From positions 1 to 34,589 of the forward strand of contig JAILEN010000170.1 in assembly GCA_024687655.1 (NCBI GenBank): a DNA stretch of 34,589 bases. Direction: 5' to 3'. Positions 8,501-14,961 of the stretch are shown piece by piece (within the stretch, counting starts at the first letter, position 1; each line of letters opens with the position of its first letter). The notes below the pieces were generated by a model, which was given only the letters and a program-made list of their open reading frames with translations, had not been told where the DNA came from and ran no database searches. Source of the stretch: Lachnospiraceae bacterium. GTDB lineage: Bacteria; Bacillota; Clostridia; Lachnospirales; Lachnospiraceae. The position numbers and the translations under genes are program-made.

Positions 8501-11303
8501 GGATCATCTTCAGGTGACACCTCTGACCAGGGGATATGATGGTACAGAGACTCCTCTCTCCTCTATAAAGGTCAGGATCACAGTGGGTTCCGGTGAGCCC
8601 TATGACCTGGTCTACGGAGAGAATCATGATTATGTCATAACAGCTGACAGGACGCCCCTTAAAAATATGGGAAGTTATGTGCTGACCATACAGGGAAAGG
8701 GATATTACGACGGTACCATCACCAGAACCTACAGGATCACCAAGAGAGAGATAGTGGACGACAGTAACGAATTCAGGATCGTATGTCCCGAGCGGGTGGC
8801 CTGGACAGGAAATAATATCGACCTTAGTAATGTGATAACCATCACTGATCTGAGGATGAATCATGAGCTTGTATATGGCACAGACTATACCCTGAGGTAC
8901 AACTGCGGTAACCTGACCTACTGCAAGGATGCATACACCGCCGTGAGCACACATCCCTATTTTGTGCCTACTATGGTGCCTACGGTGACAATAGTCGCAT
9001 TGAATGCAGACAATGAAGATCAGGGTAACTATTCGGGCTCAGTGGCCAGAACCTTTACCATCGGAGAGGACATAAATGAAAAGGCTGAGGCAACGGTGGA
9101 GGCAGGTACCTTTGTGTATGACGGTGTGACCAATCACATCATATCCGGACAGACAGGGGTAGTGGTATCCAAAAAGGACCACACAGGGAACCTGACCTAC
9201 GGCCAGCATTACGAAGTCACCTATGACAATGGCGTGGATCTGAAGTCAGCCGGAGAAAAGACGGCACACATTTCAGGCGTCAGGGCAGGCGGATACTATG
9301 GTTCCATCGATTATAATTATACGGTGGAGCCCAAGGCAGTAGAGGCCCGGGATACCAACTCATCCATTGATGATGATGTGACCTGCACCCTCGACCTGGA
9401 GAAAAAGAACATTGGCTCCAATTCATATTACTACACCACCTTTAGCGGCAGCAAAGTAGAGCCTAATGTTATCGTAAGGGATGAGAATCTGGGAACCACC
9501 CTGGTCAAGGACAGGGACTATAAGCTGACCTATACGAATAATACGACAAAGACCAACAACACCCTGAGTAACATGGCCACAGTGACCGTGAAGATGATGG
9601 GCAACTACAAGGATAAGACTACGCCGCTCTGGTCAGAGAGATTCTATATCGAGGGCTCTGACATATCAAATGTGGCCCTGTCATCCAAGTCCGACGCATA
9701 TGTAGACGGAGAGTATGCATATGGATGGACGGGTGCGAACCTGAGGACGCTCATAGAAAATGATATCGTGGTGAAGGATGCTGAGACCAACGCCACTCTG
9801 GAAAAAGGAAAGCACTATTCCATAGGCTTCTCCGGAAATCTGCAGTCGGTGGGTAAGTACACCGCCACCATCAAGGGAATGGGGAACTATTCCGGAGATA
9901 AGTCAGTGAACGTGTACATTTACGGAGATCTGGCAGCAACGAATACTTCGGTGACCTCAAAGACGCAGCTGTACACCGGATCGCCCATCACCAATCCCAC
10001 ACTTACTGTAACCTGTGCAGGTAAAAAGCTGATACAGGCTACCGACAAGGACGGGGACGGCATGCTTTCGGATGAGACCTGGGCAGACTTTTATGTGTTT
10101 GACGGCTGGTCATCCAACGGATATGAGAGCTCAGGTGTGGCTCAGATAGTGGGAATAGACGGCAAGCTGTACAGAAACTTCAGGAACGTGGAGTATACTA
10201 TAGGTCTGGATGGGGATTCCTTTACCCTGAAGGACAACATCAACGCCTACACTTTGTCCAAACAGTATCTGTATACCGGAAGCTCCATCAAGCCCGAGTT
10301 CACACTGGTGGATCCCGAGGGCAACAAGATCACTTCCAACAGCAGCAACACCACCTATTATGATGCCGGCGGAGTGACCTACAGGAGCAGCAAGGACGGC
10401 TCCGACTGTATACAGGCAGGTACGGTGACCATCACCATACCCATCCACACCTCTGTAAACGGCACCAGGAGAACGGTCAACAAGACTGTGGAATACAGCA
10501 TCATTCCCAGAGCCATCTCCAGCTGCAAGATAGACGAGGTGGAGGTGGAGACCTATACGGGCAGTGCAATCACACCTGCTCTCAATGTATACTATGACGG
10601 CACCAAGCTGAATGAGAGTGCCAACAACGGTAAGAGTGCCGACTACACACTGACCTATAAGAACAACACCAACCCCGGAACCGCCAGTGTCACCATAAAG
10701 GGACACAACAATTACACCGGTTCCGTGACCGAGTACTTTACCATCAAGCCGGCAGACGTGACCACGGTGACTGCTTCCGGAAAGACCAAGTCCAAGATGA
10801 ATGTGGCATGGTCCTCCGCAGCACATGTGGACGGATATCAGATCATCTACAAACAGGGCAAACAGCAGCGTCAGATCGACGTATCCAGGGACCAGACATC
10901 TGCAGTGCTGGCCAGTCTGAGCCAGAGCACGGACTATAAGGTACAGGTCAGGGGCTACGTGATGGTGGGCAACACCAAGTATTATGGAACTGCGGGAGAG
11001 GCCAGTGCGGCTACAAAGCCCAGTACTCCATCCACCAAGCTGTCATCCACCAAGAGCGGTGAGATAAAGGTGTCCTGGAACAAGAATTCCGGAGCAACGG
11101 GCTATGTGATATACAGGTCCAAGACCAAGGACGGAACCTACAGCAGGGTGAAGGTGATCAAGAACAACAGCACCACGAGCTATACCGACAAAAATCGGGC
11201 CAGCGGAAAGAAGTATTACTACTATGTGAAGTCATACGTGAGAAAGAACAACAAGACGACCTATTCCGCAGCCTCCAAAAAGAAGGGCATAACGGCTAAG
11301 TAA
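2529..11303 (+). CDS. Giant secreted repeat protein (MBG/YDG-like repeats plus two FN3 domains)
   Basis: A 2924-residue exported protein. Residues 1-37 form a Sec signal peptide with a likely cut after AQA (A37). An Ig-like (Big-type) domain lies near residues 180-265. A long series of roughly 80-100-residue beta modules follows, each ending near an NYxG motif such as GNYTG. I count at least twelve, with motif positions near residues 674, 754, 938, 1018, 1481, 1884, 1967, 2057, 2167, 2254, 2450 and 2727. These resemble MBG/YDG surface modules. The C-terminus carries two fibronectin type III domains (about 2741-2830 and 2832-2924). I see no LPXTG-like sorting signal, transmembrane tail, SLH or choline-binding repeats, so how it is retained is unknown. 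GGAGGAGA (2517-2524) precedes the ATG. No promoter is visible in the 45 bases after hicA. The gene becomes visibly richer in G/C-ending codons toward its 3' end. An adhesive or matrix role is inference. Confidence 0.88.
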   Translation: MKKVSWMKRIMAVALAVATAATSWSIDWGFNSIVAQADPYTLNNGQSVYQVYTVSNASETLNSVTVNNLSVMEGDATVYIYSGTNVGNYDPTPLAQATITSPSATSNIALAPANVSKNHNEKVIIEFRSGTSATFSAITGAGEWFDNDKHWGGNGSFVVLNTTPSSGGTQGTMFSANIGMAKNGSGTVGITLEDGYKSRASLVTFVNDHPDVVSIQGSVSSNTSTGKASVSVKGEDTGSATISAKVSGTVIGSTTVRVANATVTSGASTYTGAVQNGIGVTVTGANPGEYSISYPTNVDDPVVVTGSGTLTGYTQSLASGMQAFNLNNTTNLTGNFTLGGSAGNRTATVNGNLTVTDSSGHHATLLSSDYTISSVSDPYLVTVSSEPKNRYDITITGAAPNVTGSYTYHYDLDADEGDKPSITSAVDQVTAADLYYDARDLTSSVKSQLTFKKNGNVVSMSRSNYSIAVLNSAGTRQAIPQNPGTYKVRIYGAGSYDSSSYIDTTIRIVARPLGNEGFLYDLSPSTFTHDGSVGYRAEPQVTVTYTNGNGQEVEVNCTTSYQSNTAPGTGTVTMTADGTYFSGTHSANFRIKGDLAAATADLSINNQAGTTGISNGADSGQSVDYDGTSVTLGLAMYWGTTELHEDTDYTYTVAGVNGAVSPNAGTYQVTVTGKGNYKGTFTTTYKINPININSAGFSFTLNNGGNATFNDANQVPTGDVKKNGTTIGAANFTLDTAGRTFKDAGTYTITATGINNYTGSRTATYTINKLSLADTNISLVQGKTYYYKRSGNDIADGDIVVTYGGHNIDITNKLLKSYDDNVNAGNHTATFTVKEDTANLIPGTTKTLGFTILPGGEAVTIYVDGTEYGTANRNGFVEKSNLVRKDYTYNGTSQFPTIQVYDGDDLLDEYEDYNVSSADMTNVGTGTKTITVTGAANTNYAGITANLIVTMQPKSLSGCNVEITNNSGAFRILDGNGNELTVNESDRTVDYNTNVAGDQQFPSISGTAGSYPIKVTGINNYKDFCTGEINIGTNSSTLTPTFVQETVGHGYMPTNPTRADANTSTWTGGSVPYLGDVHAGARPHIKIMNGNTDVTDHFTGPTYTATGGDGFAVNSVVTATFHPNTSMTAQNGGYFNDITVEYTVVPMPMSNTIDNSYLDSTNDDREKGLFYIDTGRNDETYDVNTGTHEWAPVYTYTGDPHDTIPYLYYNVKAFNEKTNGCIDIPVNGGRTRLGYTSGAYSLDPTTITDITDDPATQALESQNVVVTLGSSFTGSGSPTAVIDKIVAVKKGSINDIVIKKASNATTCKYGVLTSNYGSMLYGLRGSNACFGDTPYVYNKDYEYKPIGTDINLCVGTRTFTAGTDYEVTYSNNSQASRDVTSSGSTAIATITLKSNSAKSMFTEDTTQTPMVVHFCIAPAQLTADMMILGDEDFKYDNTLQTNTVTVRVDETRELHSPADYEVVAGSTGTIPGEYRLKIEGRGNYTGTAYKSWYIWADLSDTQNFSMKHGNYDLTNQMPIYIKQGKAYLDQDRTKEFDPSKVTIQRIVTSGSVTALKLHGYRDDGVSVDNISPAYGTQYSVTPSGLERLYRSGNSNSGWGTITVGAVDENVFRNDVTYSVRQKARFSEVEITGLNAVYPYTGSAIQLPAALTYNGERLYVGSDYTIVSNPSNADRTNVTGEEVTISYQAANNGGFENDALKVWHFRIKYDLKSANVTLKRGGETLISTPYNGNEQKPDEDDITVVCRGRNLTQLQDELGFDLYAVDWSTEEGAYTNAGTWNVDIRPAEDDYCYNSDGDVAKSATYTITKLDMNASDVTMSATLTPAEATYDGTRKEPEVSNVTMTVTSGSTFALTAADYDVTYGNTNTNAGENTGVVTITAKPNGNYRGSFTKNFTIHPKNISDGDVVMTIYEADTIYAGGNRLVPRFTVSYNNRNLGEDDYDFDPSEDISAPNGFIPDKTVTLTIHGKGNYTGDKTASFVVQRTNLESLDEDHLQVTPLTRGYDGTETPLSSIKVRITVGSGEPYDLVYGENHDYVITADRTPLKNMGSYVLTIQGKGYYDGTITRTYRITKREIVDDSNEFRIVCPERVAWTGNNIDLSNVITITDLRMNHELVYGTDYTLRYNCGNLTYCKDAYTAVSTHPYFVPTMVPTVTIVALNADNEDQGNYSGSVARTFTIGEDINEKAEATVEAGTFVYDGVTNHIISGQTGVVVSKKDHTGNLTYGQHYEVTYDNGVDLKSAGEKTAHISGVRAGGYYGSIDYNYTVEPKAVEARDTNSSIDDDVTCTLDLEKKNIGSNSYYYTTFSGSKVEPNVIVRDENLGTTLVKDRDYKLTYTNNTTKTNNTLSNMATVTVKMMGNYKDKTTPLWSERFYIEGSDISNVALSSKSDAYVDGEYAYGWTGANLRTLIENDIVVKDAETNATLEKGKHYSIGFSGNLQSVGKYTATIKGMGNYSGDKSVNVYIYGDLAATNTSVTSKTQLYTGSPITNPTLTVTCAGKKLIQATDKDGDGMLSDETWADFYVFDGWSSNGYESSGVAQIVGIDGKLYRNFRNVEYTIGLDGDSFTLKDNINAYTLSKQYLYTGSSIKPEFTLVDPEGNKITSNSSNTTYYDAGGVTYRSSKDGSDCIQAGTVTITIPIHTSVNGTRRTVNKTVEYSIIPRAISSCKIDEVEVETYTGSAITPALNVYYDGTKLNESANNGKSADYTLTYKNNTNPGTASVTIKGHNNYTGSVTEYFTIKPADVTTVTASGKTKSKMNVAWSSAAHVDGYQIIYKQGKQQRQIDVSRDQTSAVLASLSQSTDYKVQVRGYVMVGNTKYYGTAGEASAATKPSTPSTKLSSTKSGEIKVSWNKNSGATGYVIYRSKTKDGTYSRVKVIKNNSTTSYTDKNRASGKKYYYYVKSYVRKNNKTTYSAASKKKGITAK

Positions 11304-11326
11304 GAGTAGATTTTTTCTACATATGG

Positions 11327-11335
11327 TGGTATAAT
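11327..11335 (+). promoter_or_regulatory. Extended -10 promoter for the sortase gene
   Basis: TGGTATAAT has a perfect -10 with TGn extension. The -35 position (TAGATT, 11307-11312) is weak. A hairpin starts four bases after the -10, so the transcript would begin with a 5' stem-loop. Confidence 0.55.
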
Positions 11336-11338
11336 CTG

Positions 11339-11363
11339 ACAGGGTACACAAGATGTACCCTGT
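11339..11363 (+). terminator. Stem-loop after the giant surface gene (possible terminator)
   Basis: A perfect 10-bp stem, ACAGGGTACA with TGTACCCTGT, closes a CAAGA loop. The downstream tract (TAGTTTTA) is only moderately T-rich, so termination may be partial. The alternative is a protective 5' stem-loop for the sortase transcript. Confidence 0.55.
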
Positions 11364-11376
11364 TAGTTTTATATTA

Positions 11377-11412
11377 AGATCCTTCGACTCGCTGCGCTCG
11401 CTCAGGATGTCA
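11377..11412 (+). repeat. REP-like dispersed palindromic element, copy A
   Basis: A 36-base unit starting AGATCCTTCGACTCGC and ending CTCAGGATGTCA; the ATCCT and AGGAT ends are complementary. It differs from copy B (12621-12656) at one base. It lies downstream of the giant gene and just upstream of the sortase; its CTGCGCTCG core is repeated at 11420-11428, followed by a T run. Confidence 0.85.
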
Positions 11413-11447
11413 AAGGGGGCTGCGCTCGGTTTTTTTCGGAGAGACAG

Positions 11448-12620
11448 ATGGACACTACTTTAAACGATCAATTTCATATAGATAACAAGGGGCATGTGGA
11501 AAACGGGGTCACCAAGTTTACCATCGGTGAGTTCACCTTTGACACTTTCCATGAATATCGTGACGCCCAGGAGGATATCAAAAAGATCAGCGCCATCCAC
11601 AAGGAACTGGATGTCCATGATCCGGAGGTGGCAGTACGAATCTATACCCTGATCCGTGACGGCAAGATCCATTTCAAGTCACCTGTGGGTCAGCAGTTTA
11701 CCGATCATATCTCCGACATACTGGCTGATCAGAACGTGGACCTTTTGGAGGACAAGGCCGTGGTGGACGAGGCGGAGAAAAAGGGTAAGCCATCCCATGT
11801 TCTGGGCATCGCCCTCATCGCCCTGGCGGCGGTGGCCTTTTCCTATTTCGGGGTCAGCGAGATCGAGGACAGGCTGACGGCCAAAAAGTACAGCAAGCTG
11901 GCGGAGGATACCCAGAGTACGGCGGTGGCGACCCTGCCGGGAGATACCGGAGAGGACACTGGGGAGGGATCCCTGAACTATTCCATCAGTGCCACCTCAC
12001 CCTTTGCCTGGGCTCCCACTATTAACCGTGACAATCTCATGATTTTGCCGGAGTACGAGGCGCTGGTGCAGAAGAATCCGGATACGGTGGGCTGGCTGAC
12101 TGTGCCGGGGACGGATATCAACTATCCCGTGGTGCAGAAAAGCGAGGACAACGACTATTACCTGAACCACTCCTTTGAGGGAGAGGATGACAGTAACGGT
12201 GCGCTTTTTGTAGACTACAGATGCGACATAGTAAACGAGCACAGCAACACCATCATCTACGGACACAACATGAACTCGGGGCTGATGTTCGGTAATCTGG
12301 ACGCCTATCTGGATCAGGAATACTATAATACACACAAGAAGGTGACCTTTAATACCATATATGAGCACAGGACCTATGAGATCGTGGCGGTCTGCCTGTC
12401 CCGCGTGGAGTACCAGGATGACAATTCCTACAGATATTACAATTTCATCCAGGCTGAGAACCAGGCGGAGTGGGACGCTTTCGTAAACAATGTGAGCCGG
12501 CTGTCCATTTTCTCCAAGAAGATCGATCTGACGGAGACGGATAAGGTGCTGACGCTGTCCACCTGCAACAGCTATACGGAGGACGGGCGGCTGTTTGTGG
12601 TGGCAAAAAGGATAGAATAA
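11448..12620 (+). CDS. Membrane-anchored sortase (class B type) with cytoplasmic N-terminal domain
   Basis: A cysteine transpeptidase that cuts sorting signals and joins surface proteins to the cell wall. Residues 1-115 are a soluble, mostly helical, charged domain predicted to face the cytoplasm. One membrane segment spans about 118-136, and the sortase barrel fills about 190-390. The catalytic triad is clear: His273 in IIYGHNM, Cys373 in TLSTCNSY and Arg381 in DGRLFVV. The sequence around these residues and the helical insertion between strands fit class B better than class A or C. The 115-residue cytoplasmic extension is longer than in typical sortases. CGGAGAG precedes the ATG at 11448. 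The next gene encodes a protein with a TPKTA sorting tail and is the likely substrate. A REP-like element begins one base after the stop. Confidence 0.92.
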   Translation: MDTTLNDQFHIDNKGHVENGVTKFTIGEFTFDTFHEYRDAQEDIKKISAIHKELDVHDPEVAVRIYTLIRDGKIHFKSPVGQQFTDHISDILADQNVDLLEDKAVVDEAEKKGKPSHVLGIALIALAAVAFSYFGVSEIEDRLTAKKYSKLAEDTQSTAVATLPGDTGEDTGEGSLNYSISATSPFAWAPTINRDNLMILPEYEALVQKNPDTVGWLTVPGTDINYPVVQKSEDNDYYLNHSFEGEDDSNGALFVDYRCDIVNEHSNTIIYGHNMNSGLMFGNLDAYLDQEYYNTHKKVTFNTIYEHRTYEIVAVCLSRVEYQDDNSYRYYNFIQAENQAEWDAFVNNVSRLSIFSKKIDLTETDKVLTLSTCNSYTEDGRLFVVAKRIE

Positions 12621-12656
12621 AGATCCTTCGACTCGCTGCGCTCGCTCAGGATGACA
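12621..12656 (+). repeat. REP-like dispersed palindromic element, copy B
   Basis: Starts directly after the sortase stop codon. It is identical to copy A over 35 of 36 bases, ending CTCAGGATGACA. Its 3' end forms the first unit of the decaying tandem array that follows. Confidence 0.88.
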
Positions 12657-12772
12657 TGGGAGAAACTCAGGATGACATGGAAAACTCAGGGTGACATGGG
12701 AGAAGAGCTCAGGATGACATGATGGGAAAGTCCGGGATGATATGAGGTGGAAGCTCGGAATGACGGGATTTT
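12645..12772 (+). repeat. Degenerate tandem array of the element's 3' end
   Basis: Six successive units of about 19-23 bases follow the pattern CTCAGGATGACATGG plus a purine-rich spacer. The first three match closely; the last three drift (CCGGGATGATATG, CTCGGAATGACGGG). Spacers vary in length and there is no unique spacer set, so this is not a CRISPR. It fills the gap up to the LRR gene promoter. Confidence 0.75.
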
Positions 12773-12773
12773 C

Positions 12774-12802
12774 TTGCATTATGTGGTTGGTTGATGTATA
12801 AT
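12774..12802 (+). promoter_or_regulatory. Sigma-A-type promoter for the LRR surface gene
   Basis: TTGCAT (12774-12779) and TATAAT (12797-12802) are separated by exactly 17 bases. Transcription would start near 12809, inside the palindrome at 12803-12818. Confidence 0.8.
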
Positions 12803-12818
12803 ACACAATATATTGTGT
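12803..12818 (+). promoter_or_regulatory. Perfect 16-bp palindrome, candidate operator
   Basis: ACACAATATATTGTGT is an exact inverted repeat (ACACAATA/TATTGTGT) with no spacer, abutting the -10 box and covering the expected start site. This is a classic position for repressor binding. The regulator is not identifiable in the window. Confidence 0.6.
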
Positions 12819-12870
12819 TTCCGGGGTCCGGGTTGCCGGTGGTCCCGGATAATTTGGAGTAGAGATACTT

Positions 12871-14097
12871 ATGAGATTAGGGACAAGGGTCGGATGGGTA
12901 CTCATCGCCATAGCGGTGATACTGTCGGTATGGGTCATATCCGCGGATGAAAATGAGGCCAATAACCAGGTCACTGAGGACGGCTTTACACTCAATGAGG
13001 CCGGTACCGAGGTTCTTTCATATAACGGTAACGGAGGGGCTGTCACTATCCCCGCCGGAGTCAGCACCATCGACAGCGGAGTTTTTTCCAACCAGACCAA
13101 TATCACATCAGTCAGCATGCCGGATACGGTTTACAATCTGGGGACGGGAGTATTTTCGGGATGCACCGGACTCAGCTCGGTATCATTGAGCGGCAACCTT
13201 TCATCCATACCTTCCAATACCTTCAATGGCTGTTCATCACTGGGGAGCATATCCATCCCCTCATCGGTGACCTCCATAGGGTCGGGAGCGTTTCAGGGAT
13301 GCAGCGGCATCTCCACCATCAGTATACCCGCCAGGACATCCTCGGTTGATTCCGGCGCCTTTGACGACTGCCCCAATCTGACGGCCATCAATGTAGCCGG
13401 TGGCAACTCATCCTATTCATCATATGACGGATGCCTGTACAACGCCAACGGGTCCAATCTCATCAGATGCCCGGAGAACAAGGCCACCGTCAACATCTCA
13501 CCCAACTGCACATCCATAGGCGGAGGGGCTCTGAGAGACTGTACATCAGTTGACAGCATTACCATCCCGAAAAAGGTGACCTCCATTTCGGGAGATGCAT
13601 TTTCATCATCTTCTCTGAAGACCATATACGGATACAGCGACAGTACTGCGGAGAATTTCGCCAGCACTTACGGATACAGCTTTATACAGCTGGACAACAA
13701 CAGCTCCGGCAGCACAGCGCCCTCCAGTAGCAGCAGTTCATCGTCAGAGGACGAGGATGATGACGACATCGACGACGAGGACGATGAAGATGATGAGGAG
13801 GGCGACGAGGATGATGACTCGTCGGATGACGATGATGACAGTGGATCCGGCGGATCGGGATCCGGCTCGGGTGAGGGTGGATCCGGCGGATCGGGCGGCG
13901 GCTCCGGTGGAGGCGGCAGCACATCAGGCGGGCCCTCCGGAAGCGGCGGACACAACAAGGATGCCACTCCCAAGACCGCAGACGGAGATGTGGATCCCAG
14001 GTTTATGTTTTCGCTGGCGCTGCTTTTGGCAGGTGGAGCGTTTATCATTTTCTCCGAGAGGAGGAGGATAGAGTATATCACCAGTCATAGAAGATAA
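12871..14097 (+). CDS. Cell-wall-anchored BspA-type leucine-rich repeat protein
   Basis: A 408-residue surface protein. The N-terminus (MRLGTRVGWVLIAIAVILS) is a signal sequence. From about residue 60 to 260 it carries LRR_5/BspA-type repeats of about 23 residues with the pattern IPssVtsIgsgaFqgCs. An Asp/Glu-rich block (293-323) and a Gly/Ser block (324-360) form a long flexible wall-spanning linker. The tail has TPKTA (366-370), a hydrophobic stretch (378-394) and a positive end, the tripartite layout of a sortase signal with the usual LPXTG replaced by TPKTA. GGAG at 12855-12858 precedes the ATG. The adjacent sortase is the likely processing enzyme. The 5' leader can form a TCCGGG/CCCGGA stem (12827-12849). 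The ligand is unknown. Confidence 0.9.
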   Translation: MRLGTRVGWVLIAIAVILSVWVISADENEANNQVTEDGFTLNEAGTEVLSYNGNGGAVTIPAGVSTIDSGVFSNQTNITSVSMPDTVYNLGTGVFSGCTGLSSVSLSGNLSSIPSNTFNGCSSLGSISIPSSVTSIGSGAFQGCSGISTISIPARTSSVDSGAFDDCPNLTAINVAGGNSSYSSYDGCLYNANGSNLIRCPENKATVNISPNCTSIGGGALRDCTSVDSITIPKKVTSISGDAFSSSSLKTIYGYSDSTAENFASTYGYSFIQLDNNSSGSTAPSSSSSSSSEDEDDDDIDDEDDEDDEEGDEDDDSSDDDDDSGSGGSGSGSGEGGSGGSGGGSGGGGSTSGGPSGSGGHNKDATPKTADGDVDPRFMFSLALLLAGGAFIIFSERRRIEYITSHRR

Positions 14098-14098
14098 A

Positions 14099-14126
14099 AG
14101 ATCCTTCGCGACCCTCAGGATGACAG
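14099..14126 (+). repeat. REP-like palindromic element, copy C (short form)
   Basis: AGATCCTTCGCGACC then CTCAGGATGACAG, starting two bases after the LRR gene stop. The central CTCGCTGCG core of copies A and B is missing, leaving a short ATCCT/AGGAT hairpin. Confidence 0.78.
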
Positions 14127-14170
14127 ACGGGCGAGGGGTCTCAGATAACATATATAAATTAATAGTGTAA

Positions 14171-14244
14171 CAGCTGGGGGTGCCCTAATGGGCTGAGAAC
14201 ATACCCTTTGAACTTGATCCGGTTAGTACCGGTGTAAGAAAGCC
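14171..14244 (+). ncRNA. TPP (thiamine pyrophosphate) riboswitch
   Basis: Carries the conserved THI-box segments in order: GGGGGTGCC, GGCTGAGAA, ACCCTTTGAAC, TTGATCCGGTTAGTACCGG and GTAAGAAAG. It is the leader of a thiamine transporter gene, as expected. CCTCC at 14256-14260 can pair with the thiT Shine-Dalgarno GGAGG at 14278-14282, and no T-tract terminator is seen, so control is probably translational. Confidence 0.95.
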
Positions 14245-14255
14245 TATACGGGAAT

Positions 14256-14282
14256 CCTCCGGCATAATTATATGTAAGGAGG
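14256..14282 (+). promoter_or_regulatory. Candidate ribosome-binding-site sequestering stem of thiT
   Basis: CCTCC (14256-14260) is complementary to the thiT Shine-Dalgarno GGAGG (14278-14282) with a 17-base loop. It could be the expression platform of the TPP riboswitch. Inferred from complementarity only. Confidence 0.5.
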
Positions 14283-14289
14283 TTTTATT

Positions 14290-14961
14290 ATGTTTTTCAA
14301 TTATGTGGAAGAAGACGGAGCGTACGCGCTGACTACCGGAGGCTATGTACTGTCCATTATCATTATGGTGGCAGTATTTGTGATAGGTATCATCATAGCC
14401 GGGCGCAGGGCAAAGATCACCACCAGGCAGCTGACTTTTTCGGCAGTGTCCCTGGCGCTGGCATTTGTGTTGTCCTATATCAAGATCGTGCAGATGCCCT
14501 GGGGCGGAGCAGTGACGCTTTTATCCATGCTCTTTGTTACAGTGGTGGGATATTTTTACGGTCCTTCAGTTGGCTTTATCGCAGCGTTCGCTTACAGTAT
14601 GCTTGAATTTATCCAGGATGGAGGTGCATATATGCTTTCGCCTGTGCAGGTTTGCATGGACTATCTCTTTGCATTTACTGCCCTCGGCGTATCAGGCTTT
14701 TTCTCCAAAAAGAAAAACGGTCTGCTGACCGGGTATATCTGTGCGATACTGCTTAGGGGACTTTTCCATTCGATAGGTGGATATATGTTCTGGATGGATT
14801 ATATGCCTGAGGACTTTCCGGCAAGTCTGTCTGCCATCTACCCTATAGTTTACAATTACTCCTATATCCTGGCAGAGGGTGTCATTACGGTGATAGTGAT
14901 CTCAATACCCGCAGTGAAAAAAGCTGTAGAGACTGTGACCCGCCAGGCAAGGGGAGAATAA
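14290..14961 (+). CDS. thiT: Thiamine ECF transporter S component ThiT
   Basis: A 223-residue integral membrane protein that binds thiamine and works with a shared energising module (EcfT plus two ATPases), not encoded here. It has about six membrane segments. The family motif MPWGGAVTLLSML (from residue 69) is followed by GFIAAFAYSMLEFIQ and the MDYLFAF loop, features of ThiT rather than other S components. An extra N-terminal hydrophobic segment (about 18-38) precedes the family core, so the protein is somewhat longer than the usual 180-200 residues. TAAGGAGG precedes the ATG. A TPP riboswitch upstream agrees with thiamine as substrate. The stop codon overlaps the start of a long convergent hairpin. 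Confidence 0.93.
   Translation: MFFNYVEEDGAYALTTGGYVLSIIIMVAVFVIGIIIAGRRAKITTRQLTFSAVSLALAFVLSYIKIVQMPWGGAVTLLSMLFVTVVGYFYGPSVGFIAAFAYSMLEFIQDGGAYMLSPVQVCMDYLFAFTALGVSGFFSKKKNGLLTGYICAILLRGLFHSIGGYMFWMDYMPEDFPASLSAIYPIVYNYSYILAEGVITVIVISIPAVKKAVETVTRQARGE

Noticed and set aside
12645-12772. Possible CRISPR array
   Set aside because: Units degrade steadily, spacers are 4-9 purine-rich bases and not unique, and no cas gene is present.
11997-13118. 373-residue minus-strand frame across the sortase and LRR genes
   Set aside because: It spans a tandem repeat array and two convincing plus-strand genes; its sequence is repeat-derived (HPERAQRVEGS-like text from the REP element).
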